A DNA stretch of 64,000 nucleotides from Zymoseptoria tritici IPO323. Lineage: Eukaryota; Ascomycota; Dothideomycetes; Mycosphaerellales; Mycosphaerellaceae. The stretch is taken from the NCBI RefSeq assembly GCF_000219625.1, contig NC_018218.1:682001-746000 (forward strand), read 5' to 3'. The notes under the pieces were generated by a model. It made no database searches, was not told the DNA's origin, and worked only from the letters and a program-made list of their open reading frames with translations. The position numbers were made by a program, and so were the translations under genes. Each line of letters starts with the position of its first letter. Positions within the stretch are counted from its first letter, which is position 1. Positions 19,592 to 29,399 of this stretch are shown here, in pieces.

Positions 19592-21273
19592 GGGATGCTG
19601 TTGCGGAAGTGATCAAGGCGATGGATTATGAAGATGGGAAAGATTTGAGATGTAAGTAAGATATTCTACGAAGTACACAAATCGCCGGAGTTTACCCAAG
19701 CTTCCAGGCTGCTGCGCTATGTCTTCCAGAGTTTCCTTTCACTCTCACGACCTATTTCTCAGTCGAGGTGACCAACGACTTCTTCTTATTTGTGGGTATA
19801 CTTGAGCTGTTTCTCGAAGCATGAACATTTTGGAATCGTCAAGTCTCACGCAGCCGAGAAAGAGCTGCATGGACAAGCCTCAGTGTCGCATTGCGTGCAC
19901 GGTATGGACATGCTCATCGCGAAGAGGAGGCAAGAAAGTAAATGAGGTACCTTCAGACATATGAGGTGGATGACAGATGATCGTACAACAAGCACGGTCT
20001 TTATGTCTTTGCTCCACGGCTACCAGGAAGACGGCGAGGTTTTTGCCGCGCATGCGGTGTGCAGAAGCAGGCGTACGTCTTGGCAGCAGACTTGCAGAAA
20101 TTTTTGCATGTCACTCCTCTGGCTTGTCTGCCTGTGACATGTCGAAGACTGAGAAGAAGAGCGCGCATGAAGGCATGCGTGTCATGGGACATGGGTGTGT
20201 GTGCAGCAGCGTGGCGCTCATGCTGATGCCGGCACGTCCTTCCTCCGCTCCTTCCAACGACGATGCACGGCGGTTGATGCATCCAGTGCCTCGACCTTGA
20301 CACGACGCCATGCTGTAGCATCGTTCCAGAAGTCGATGTCGATAAACACGGGCTTTGGATACATCTGGACCGTCCTCTCGAAGTCTGAACGTGAAAGACG
20401 GTCTTTTCGTCGGCGTCCATAGATTCTTCGGTGCGGTAGTTCAGACCCCCATCGGCAATGTACCTTGTCTCTTCTCCACCCACCACGCGCCTTCAAGGAT
20501 GTTCTGCATTATACAATGCAGCAGCGCTGATTGCGATGCATCGACTTTTCGAATGTCCCAACAAGAATGCAATGGCCTACTCGCGCACATTCCTCATTGC
20601 CCGTGCGGCATAGAACATCTGCTTCAACATCTGCTGTGTTACACATCCTGACCTCTTGCCACCAAAGGCAGTGCATTTTCCTGAAGCGTCCGGCGTAGCA
20701 TATCCGAAGCCGCAACCGAGCTCACCTGCGTGAATTCGAGACGCACCATGACCCTTGCCGACCTTGCCAGACTAAGACGGAGCTCTCTGCTTCCTCCGTG
20801 CACATCCTCGTCTAACACCTCCAGGCGCTAGTTCTAGAAGTCCATCTTGGTCTTCTTGCAAAATACTGAAGTTACCCACGGTCATTCCCTGCCATGTCCC
20901 CACGATCCCCGCGGAGCGAAGCCGAGGAACGAACTGGCGAATAGATATCCCTGTCAAGATTCACAAAGAGCTATCTGAGGAACTGCGGAACAAAACGACT
21001 CATCAACGACCCAACAGGCTGGAGCCGACGTTGCAAAATGTAGCGTTGTGCGTGCCTGCGGGCTGCTGACACAAACCCGACAACACTCGCATACACACTT
21101 TTGAATCCTTCCATGGTACTTCTCATCGAACCACTTGATCGACCGCCCATCTCGAACTCCCACTGATCACTGCACGAAGAACGAAACAAAACGACGACGC
21201 ATTTTCTCTGGTCTCGCAGCCGTTTCACCGAAGACCAATCACGACAAACCGCTGGACAATCCAGCCGGTGGCA
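19592..21273. other. Long intergenic region without a supportable gene
   Basis: Overlapping frames on both strands around 20,000-20,700 and 20,950-21,230 are uninformative and mirror each other. No signal peptide, domain or intron structure could be supported. Composition is that of unique DNA. Confidence 0.45.
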
Positions 21274-23608
21274 ATGGCCTCTCTTTTCGCCCTACTCTCG
21301 CAGAACAATAGAAACCTGCAGACGAGGAAGGGATTGATACTACTCGGACTGCAAAACGACTTCATATCTCCTGATGGAAAGCTGCCTGTGCCGGATACCG
21401 ACTTCCTCAAATCGATCACTGAACTGGTTCCGGCATTCCGCGAGTTCGGCGATGTGATTTGGGTTCGATCCGAGTTTGCGACGACTCGGCCTGTACATGC
21501 TGCCGATACCAATGGCGATGTTGTGATCGCAGGAGGCTCGTCTGGTATGGATCCGGCTTTGGAGTACTCTGATGATGAAGAAACGGCAGTTCAAAGCGAT
21601 CTCAAGGTACCGATCATTCACAGTCAGATACACACATGCGCGCCACTGACATCTGAAGACTCGCAAGACGGCACACTCTCCAACAAACACCGAAGTCAAG
21701 GACGAAGAGGACGACGAGGAGCTGTTTCTTAGTCGCACGACCACTCGTGAGCCATGCTGCATCCGAGGAAGTCGCGGAGCCGAGTACTGCGATGAAGTCA
21801 AGGCCTTAATAAAGAAAGGCAAAGATCTGGAAGTGACAAAGTCTCACTACTCGGCATTCGGTTCGACATCGCTGCTCATGACATTACGTTCCAAGCTCAT
21901 CACAGAGCTGTACGTGTGCGGATGTATCACGAACTTGTCCGTGTATGCTTCTGCCATGGATGCCGCACGTTATGGCATCAAGATTACGCTCATCGACGAC
22001 TGTCTTGGATATCGCAAACAGGATCGACATGACTCGGCCGTCAAACAGCTGAAAGATTTCATGGAGGCCAGAACGATGAGATGGCAGACAGTGCTTGATC
22101 GTCTTCGCAATCCATCCGACGATGCGGACGGCAGCGAGTATAGCTACGAAGAGGCCAGCGAAGCATCGGATGACATGGAACAGATGCCGACCGCAGGACC
22201 AAGACCTGGTGAAATGACTGCACTTGAAGCAGACAGTGAAGATAGCGACGAAGAGGTACAGCCTTCCATTTCTCCATTGGTCCACAGGCACAGCCTCGAG
22301 CTGCGGTACCTGTCTAAGAATTCTGGCTCACATTTGATACCAGCAGCCGGCCGACCCCGCAAGTCTCTTGATGAGCCTTCGCAACTTTCGAGCTCCCGCC
22401 GTACCTCTACCGCCAAAGAAAGCCGCAATGGACAAGGAGCTGAAAATCGCAAATCCAATCGTCCATCAGTCACCAGTACCGGCAAGTTGAGAGCGCATGA
22501 CTCACCACGCCATAAAAAGCAGCCTGGTCCAAATTTGAAGCCCCAAGCGACGCTGAATACTCAGTCTGCTTATGACACGGCACCGAAATCATCTGGTCTG
22601 AAGAAGCGCCCTGACCTGGCTGCACTACCCGCTGTCGCCAACTTGAGTCCGTCTGATATAACAGGCTACGGAACTATGGCTCAAGCAGCAGAGACTCAAG
22701 AGGAGAGTTCGCCACCCTTGGCGCATACTCGTGCAACCAAGGATAGACCGCTACTGGGAGATGACATGGAGAGAGAGAGTGCTGGATCTCGAATCCGGTA
22801 CGACCTGCTTCCAGAACACATTTCGCGAATTATGTTCCATGAGCTGGAGAGGGAAGTGGACTGGCAAAAGATGTACCATCAAGCCGGCGAGGTGCCCCGT
22901 TTGGTCTGTTGTCAAGGTTCTGTCGGAAACGATGGAAGCATGCCAGTGTACCGACACCCATCGGACCAGAGTGTACCCCTACAACCTTGGACAACCAACG
23001 TCGATCTCGTCCGAAAAGCGGCGGAAAAGATCGTCGGTCATCCTCTCAACCATGTCCTGATTCAGCTATATCGCAATGGAAACGACTACATCTCGGAACA
23101 CTCCGATAAGACACTGGACGTCGCACCTAGAAGCAATATCGTCAACGTATCGTTCGGCGCGCAAAGAACGATGCGACTACGAACCAAACGCCGCGCTCTT
23201 ACAAGCGAACCAAAACCACCGGAACGGAGCACCTACCGCATCCCGATGCCCCACAACTCGATGCTCACCATGTCCCTCGCCACAAACGCTCAGTACCTCC
23301 ACGGCATCAAAGCCGACAAGCGACCTCGCTGCGAGCTGGTAGAAGAAGAGAAGGCGTACAATGGTCAGCGTATTAGTCTCACGTTTCGACACATTGCCAC
23401 CTTTATCAACGAGGACTCGAGTAGGATCTGGGGACAAGGAGCGATTGGCAAGACGAGAAAGACTGCGCGGTCGGTAATCAACGGTGACCCGGCCGAGAGT
23501 GAGAGGATGGTCAGGGCTTTTGCGGCGGAGAATCAGGCTTCGAGTATCCGGTGGGAAGGGACGTATGGAGATGGGTTTGATGTCTTGCATTTGAAAAGCG
23601 CGGGTTGA
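21274..23608 (+). CDS. Isochorismatase-like / AlkB-like 2OG-Fe(II) dioxygenase fusion protein
   Basis: Exons 21274-21606 and 21659-23608 (52-bp intron, GT..CTGAAG) join in frame to give 760 residues. The N-terminal half is an isochorismatase-like hydrolase fold: D29 in GLQNDF and K172 in VTKSHYSAF are the expected acid/base pair. The nucleophile site reads CGCITNLSVYASAMDA, with Ser (about S205) where amidohydrolase members have Cys. A disordered, acidic and Ser/Lys-rich linker of about 280 residues follows. The C-terminal part is an AlkB fold: ISEHSD (H592, D594), YLHGI (H659) and RISLTFR (R682, R688) give the complete HxD..H iron triad and the R-x5-R 2-oxoglutarate/substrate pair. AlkB proteins demethylate nucleic acids or modify proteins. 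The N-terminal partner may be non-catalytic or of the Cys-less isochorismatase type. Substrate unknown. Confidence 0.88.
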
Positions 23609-23983
23609 GATGATATAGAGTCTTGCTCAAGCTAGATTACTTGGACGATATCCGCCATTCCGCCCAAGGAGTTTCTCGTTGTCGCTGCCGAGTCCAGAAC
23701 TCCACCCTGCAACTTCTTCATGATCTGGAATAGTCGGCGCCGATCGCCGCTCACCGTGCGGGCAGGCGTATGAAAGTAAGTCGGCGAACGAGACGAGATG
23801 CCTACAAGGTGACCGTTTATCCCAGTCGTGGATTCTGCGGAGCGAGGCCCGGCTATAGTCAGTGGGCATGCTTCCTCGTTCTGACCCAAGATTCAACATT
23901 CCATGGGATCTAAACTCATTCATCCTCGTCGTTGACTAAATCCGAGACGTTGATCTTCCTGCGAATGTCCGGCTAGGAAATGG

Positions 23984-25588
23984 TCAAGCCAGCGATGCGC
24001 CACCCATGTTTGCAACACAACACTCCACTTTGCGAATATATACCATCTCATGTGGGGCCCAATGCGCCGCCGCTCCAAAGGTCTCTCTGACCGAGAGATT
24101 CGGCACATTATCGTCCTCCAAGAATAGGACATTATCACTGCCGACTGCCATGAGCACGTCGCACCCTCTCATCATCGGTCGCAGGAAGTCAGGAACCGTC
24201 AAATCTTTCATTCCACCCCGTAAACCTATCATACGCCTCTGCGCAGGCCGATGAATATTTCTTGCGGCTCGCCTGTCTCCGAACAGATGTTCGTACAATG
24301 CCAGCCTTCCAACGGCTATTATGTTCGCATCCGAAGTCGCCCGCTTTGGGTCTTGCAGCGCCTCCTGTATGGCTCGGACTGACTTGGCGTGGAGGTAGCC
24401 TGTGTATGCGAGTGGAATGGTATCCAGCTGGACCAAGACTCCACCGCCAAATACTAGGCGAACATAGAACAAGGCCGGCTCGGCGAGGGCGGTTTGCGTC
24501 ATGTAACATTCCCATTCGAAGCCTTGCTCATTGGTGAGTTTAAGAGGTGCCCAACCGAGCGGAGCGTAGATTACCATCACTACGGAGCACGTTCAGAAGC
24601 GGTTGAGGATATAACGATGCGTACGACTTGGTGTGAGGCATGATCTGGTCGTACCAAGGGTGGTAGTGGACAGGATAGCAATTGAACGGGTCGAGCATAC
24701 CCGCACTGGGCGATTGCGGAGGACTCCATGCCGCAAGCTGTCGAATACATTGGGGTTCCTTCTGAGACATGCGTGGCCTTCCACTCGTCCGAAATGTGTG
24801 GGAAATATCTGCCGCGAAGCCTCCAGCAAGCCTTCGAGCATCTCTGCATGCTGTGTACGAGCAAGAGGCGTGTTAGACTGTTCTGGAGGCGCGAGGAGAG
24901 CACGTGGCAAATGCTGTAGCACTCTGTTATAAAGAGTCCCGAAGGAAACTAAAGCCTCGTGATCGTCTTCGGTTCTGGGCTCGTTGCAATTGTCGATGGA
25001 CTGGAAGCCTTCATTGCTGGCATCTTCAGGCGGGACGACGATTGGCGGCGGTCGTGGATGATTTAGCAATGAAGGAATTGCTCGCGGCACGAAAGCAAGA
25101 CTGCTCTGGAGTTGTGTTCGGTCGTCGTTCTTGCGAGCCACTCTCGCCTGACGGTCTTCCAGACGCTCGAAAGTCCTCCTTCGTCGTTCTTGCGAGCAAC
25201 TCTCGCCTGACGGTCTTCCAGACGCTCGAAAGTCCTCCTTCGTCGTTCTTGCGAGCAACTCTCGCCTGGCGGTCTTCCAGGTGCTCGAAAGCCCTCCTTC
25301 GCCGTTCAGGCCATCCCTTGAGCGCAGCTATACTTCTCACACGCTTTTTGCCCTTGGTATCGTTCTTGGGATTGTTGGTAGTGACGATGAATTCCATCTG
25401 GTGATCTGGAGGCGTTGCTTTCGCTTGCTTCAGACTTCCGTGATTCCTGCTGATGAGCAGCAAGAGAGAGTTGTCCCATGTTGAATGCGGTGGCGTCTGG
25501 TACGCTCTTCCTTTGCCGATCCGTGATCGTCGCTCGAATGCCCTTCGGCGGCTGAAGTCGGTATCGTGTTTTCTTGTGCCTGAGGCAT
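23984..25588 (-). pseudogene. Fungal transcription-factor-like gene, frame-disrupted by a 59-bp tandem repeat
   Basis: The minus strand encodes consecutive pieces in different frames. Near 25,588 there is an ATG (MPQAQENTIPTSAAEG), then PPDHQMEFIVTTNN with KKRVRSIAALKGWPERRRRAFEHL, then LEGLLEASRQIFPTHFGRVE, then GMLDPFNCYPVHYHPWYDQI, and finally a C-terminal block (24580-23984) with YTGYLHAKSVRAIQEALQD. The order resembles fungal regulators with a short basic N-terminal block and a DUF3468-type domain, but no Zn2Cys6 cluster is seen. A 59-bp unit repeated three times (25,125-25,301) shifts the frame, and another frame change occurs near 24,770. Introns may explain some switches, so the gene could be damaged rather than dead. 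The 13.7-kb transposon sits 7 bp upstream of the candidate ATG. Confidence 0.55.
25125..25301. repeat. 59-bp tandem repeat, three copies, inside a coding region
   Basis: Units lie at 25,125-25,183, 25,184-25,242 and 25,243-25,301. Each starts TCGTTCTTGCGAG. The first two differ at one base and the third at a few. The period is not divisible by three, so each extra unit shifts the minus-strand frame. On the minus strand the unit encodes RRRxFExLEDRQARVARKND in its original frame. Confidence 0.9.
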
Positions 25589-25594
25589 GATACA

Positions 25595-25603
25595 GTATGC
25601 TTA
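25595..25603 (+). repeat. Left 9-bp target-site duplication of the 13.7-kb element
   Basis: GTATGCTTA directly precedes the terminal repeat at 25604 and recurs at 39289-39297 directly after the right end. Confidence 0.9.
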
Positions 25604-25623
25604 TAGTCTCAGGCGCTCAGACC
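25604..25623 (+). repeat. Left terminal inverted repeat of the 13.7-kb element
   Basis: TAGTCTCAGGCGCTCAGACC pairs with the right end (39,269-39,288), with 17 of 20 bases matching. The first nine bases are identical to those of the 565-bp element. Confidence 0.85.
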
Positions 25624-25809
25624 ACCTCGCTTAACGGGCCTATTAGCTGCAAGTAGCTGGCCCTACTGTAGGTAGTCTAAGGGTCTAGACGCGCTTTTTT
25701 CGTAATAGAGCGCAGCATTAGTATATAAATACTACTAATATATAGTGTAGCATTAATAACGGCTAGTAGCGACGATAGCGATACTAGGTATAATATTCAA
25801 ATTTCGGAT

Positions 25810-26027
25810 ACTATAACTTTGTATAACTAGACCTGCTAAACAACCTCTTACTATCTATTTGTCTATATCTCCTTAGTAGCGACTTCTAATAGAGCTCGCG
25901 TACCTCGTATCTTAACAACGCATTTATATAGTAGGACGCGAGCTCTATTAGAGGTCGCAGTTAGCGACTAATGCTAATAAAACTATATCTACTAGAACCG
26001 CACGCGCTCCCTTTACAAAGTTACAGT
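25810..26027. repeat. Nested inverted repeats near the left end
   Basis: The outer arms ACTATAACTTTGTA (25,810-25,823) and TACAAAGTTACAGT (26,014-26,027) enclose inner arms at 25,880-25,901 and 25,936-25,958 built around TAATAGAGCTCGCG. The inner arms are about 23 bp long with one or two differences. The same nested arrangement occurs in the 565-bp element, so it is an inherited structural feature of the transposon, perhaps for transposase binding. Confidence 0.8.
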
Positions 26028-26499
26028 CCTCGATTCTCTAATAGCTCCCCTAAAGGCCCGCCGTAGACAACTAAAGGTCGCTAATCCCCGATCTTACGCT
26101 AGCGATATCTCGAGTAGCTTTAGTACTAGTAGTACCGGATAAGATAAGAACAGTATAGGGACGTCGGTCGTCGAGGAAAATCGATTGTAAGAGTAGTCTC
26201 CTAGTATAGATATCGAGCGTATAGCTGCCCTACTCGACTAGTTCGATAGGTGCCTAGGCGACGACGACAGTAGTAATAGCGGGCTTTCGGACGTACCTAG
26301 TAACTTCGACGATATAGGAGGGCTTTAGGGTAGTCTATAAGCATCCGTTAAGGCGTCCGAGGAAGATTTGTCTATATAGAAGGTCCTAGGTAGAGGGGAT
26401 ATAAGGATCTATTTTACTAGGCGACGCGAATAGGTAGCTAAGATAACCGCCGCTCTATTACGTACGCTAGTAGAGGTTAATAACGTAGGCATAGAGAAG

Positions 26500-28700
26500 G
26501 TTGTGCTTTAGGCGCTATATAATGTATAGCGGCAAAACACTAACCCGGAAGCCGTGCGTTCTACCTAGCTCGGTCCGGTAGGCGCTAACAGCAAGCTATC
26601 CCTCGAGATACCTAAAGATATAGTTAGCAGTCTATTTGTACTATCGCGCCGGCGGGCGTTTCTTTAGGTACGTAATGCAATTAACTAGGCGATCGACGAG
26701 CCTATCCCTATCGATAATAGGCTACCTATAACTACCGCTTAGTAGATGCATTTAGTTTAGTAGGCGGTGCGACTCCTCCTTCCCTACTACGCTCGCCCGC
26801 TGCAGGTCCGGGCACTTTACTAGCTACTGTTTAATAACCGAGATCTTGTCTAGATCGCTGCTATATCTATAGGCAAGAGCCTCGTCTTCTAGGTATAGCC
26901 TATTATCCGTAACAAGATGTCGATCCTAATCTTGCCCTTAAACTAGATTAGCAGGGAATAGTTTAAAAGGATCGAAGGTATAGGAGGCAAGCTAGTTGCA
27001 CTAATATATAATACAAAGGCTAGTACTACGGCGGACAACTAGAAACTCCTATATTCTAGTAGGTACACCTACTTAATATTGTCTCTAGAGATAGCTATAT
27101 AGTCCTAGTTCCGGAAGCTTATAATAAGGACCGACATACGGAAAAGGCTAGGAATACTCGTCTACAATAAGTTTTATCTCGTCTACTAGTAGGGCATTAA
27201 GGGAGGAGGATTCCGGAAATAGTATACCTAGCTAAAGAACCTCCGGACTATACTTTACGAGCGGGTAAAGTTTTACGGCTACTCTGCGACGCTTAATGCG
27301 TCTACTCTGCTCAAATGTTAGGAGGCGGCCGGGTTCGACCTAGACACTTAGCTTATTCGCGATCCGATCGATCGGCCGGAGATATCGATACGGTATTATA
27401 CTATTCTAGACGGGATACTAACGAACTAGCGGGCGCTTTGGTATCTACTCGCAGACCTAGTCGGCCTAGACGGCGTTACTAGACCTTAGAGCGTAGAGAA
27501 GATAGTCGTCTTTATTAATAGCCGTGCCGGCATCTATGCCGCTACTACTAGTCTCCGGGCCTATATCTAAGTAAGGTATCCTAGTTAGCTAAGTTCGGAC
27601 GAAGTATACTAGCTCGTAAGGACTTACTACGGCAGGACCGTAAGGAGGACTTAGGCAAATGTTATCCGAGAGTTCTAAAAGCCCGACTCCTGCATCTATA
27701 TCCTTCTAGCTACTAAGGCGCTTAGCCTAGGGGTTAACTTACCTAATATTAAACGTATTGTGTAGTACCGACTAGCTATAAACGGCACTATACGTACTAT
27801 TATCTAGCGTGCTAACCGCGTAGTCCGAGACAGTCGAAAATAGGGAGCTAGTTCGTTTACGTTCCTATATAATCCGTAGATGCTCGGTAATTAGGTTATA
27901 TAAAGGCTGCCGGACTCTTAGGTCCCTACGAGATAGCAGAGCTAAGCAGACGACAATACCGCAACGCCTACGAGCTCTAACGCTAATATAGATTACCTAT
28001 TAGACGCTAGTTTAGATGTCGATAAGCCTCTTTAGGTTAGCTAATCGAAGAAAAAGAAGGGTAAACTAACGAATTAGCAGAAGCGCGACAAGATAGATAA
28101 ATGTGTCTAGAAGTTTGTTAACGCTTGTCTGCTGAGGAATACGTCCTTTCTACTGTCTTATCGCCGCGTTGCGGCACTTAAGTTGTTTTCCGAGGTACCT
28201 AGGCCGGTAGTAGGACGTATCTGTTACGATATCTGCTCGCCGGCGTCCGCTCTACCTTTAGATTATATACTCGAATAGGCGACTAATCTAGGTACTCGTA
28301 CGGCGGCAAGCATTACCCGGCTATACCTTAAGTCGATCCGCGATAGTCTAATTAAATAGGAGTCCGGAGCCGCTCGGTTATACTATAGTAACGCTATCTT
28401 TCCGGGAGTTCCTAGGTCTCTACTACCTTTGTATGTAGTTAACTACCTCGCTAAAGCGTATAGTATAGAGGACGCGCTACCCGATTTTAGCTATAGCCGG
28501 ATCTAGGGACTCTATATAGGTGTCGACTTCGTAGTCTCTTCTAAGTTATACGACATGCTAGTACCGCAGTTGTCGACCCTACGCAAGGTCGCGGAGTCTA
28601 TTAAAGCCTAGCGGCTATAGGAGCTTACGACTAAGCGCGAGGGTCGGGAGAGGGAGCGCTAGGAGGAGCGCTAGCGCTAGCGGCTCCGATGAGAAGAGGC
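26500..28700 (+). pseudogene. RecQ-like SF2 helicase remnant of the transposon
   Basis: From about 26,860 to beyond 28,230 one plus-strand frame continues without any indel, interrupted only by TAG and TAA. As seen, motif I reads SIGKSLVF (about 26,865-26,890). Motif II reads LVYNKFYLV where DExH is expected (about 27,155). Motif III is GYSATLNAST (about 27,280). Motif IV is VVFINSRAG, motif V ATKALSLGVNLPNI (about 27,710) and motif VI RANRVVRDSRK. A downstream Cys pattern (KCV..NACL..CYDIC) resembles the RecQ zinc-binding region. Such helicases unwind DNA and are carried by several fungal mobile or telomere-linked repeats. All lesions fit C-to-T RIP of CAG, CAA or TGG codons, so the gene was intact before RIP. 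The N-terminal border is not determined. Confidence 0.82.
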
Positions 28701-29399
28701 CTCTTCTAGTCGAGAACGGGATTGTTTTATAGCCTTTTAGGAAGTAAGGTCTACTAGTGCTCCGGACCCTCGTATTATCGCCTTTACTACTAGTAGTGCT
28801 TGTTCGGTCCTTACTCGTATACCCTCCCTAGTATTGCCTACCTCCTTAGTTGTTACTAGTTCTAAGCGCCGCCGAGGGAAGGCGAAAGCTCCTCCTCTGC
28901 CTACTCCCGGCCTGTCTACTAGCGCCTAGCCTCTACCTCTTACGGTAGTTCCTAGCCCTATAGCGGTAGGCTCTCGGAAGGGCAAGAGCGCGGCTTCTAG
29001 TCCTATTGTCGCCCGAGCCTCGCCGGTGTGTAGATTTGGTATAGAATTAGATCCTAATTATCGAGGCTCTCGTGCGCCTACTCCTATTTCTCTAGCATCC
29101 TCCGAAGTAGCCTAGTCGCCTATAACTACGGAAACATCTCGAGGTAGGAAGTAGGTCGTAAATAGGGTTTATTAGCGGCATCGACTCGGGTAGATTAATA
29201 GTTATATAGATAAGCTAAATAAAGAGAAGAGGTAGTCGGCGCTAGGTAGTTTGTTTTGCTAAGAATGCTAAGTTATAAGTGTATTTTTAGCTACTAGGCT
29301 CTTAGTTAACATTAGTTAATACTATCGTCGACCTTATCTTAAGCTAAGTTAATATTAATATCTTATAATATAGATTAATAATAGTTAGCTTCTAGTTCT

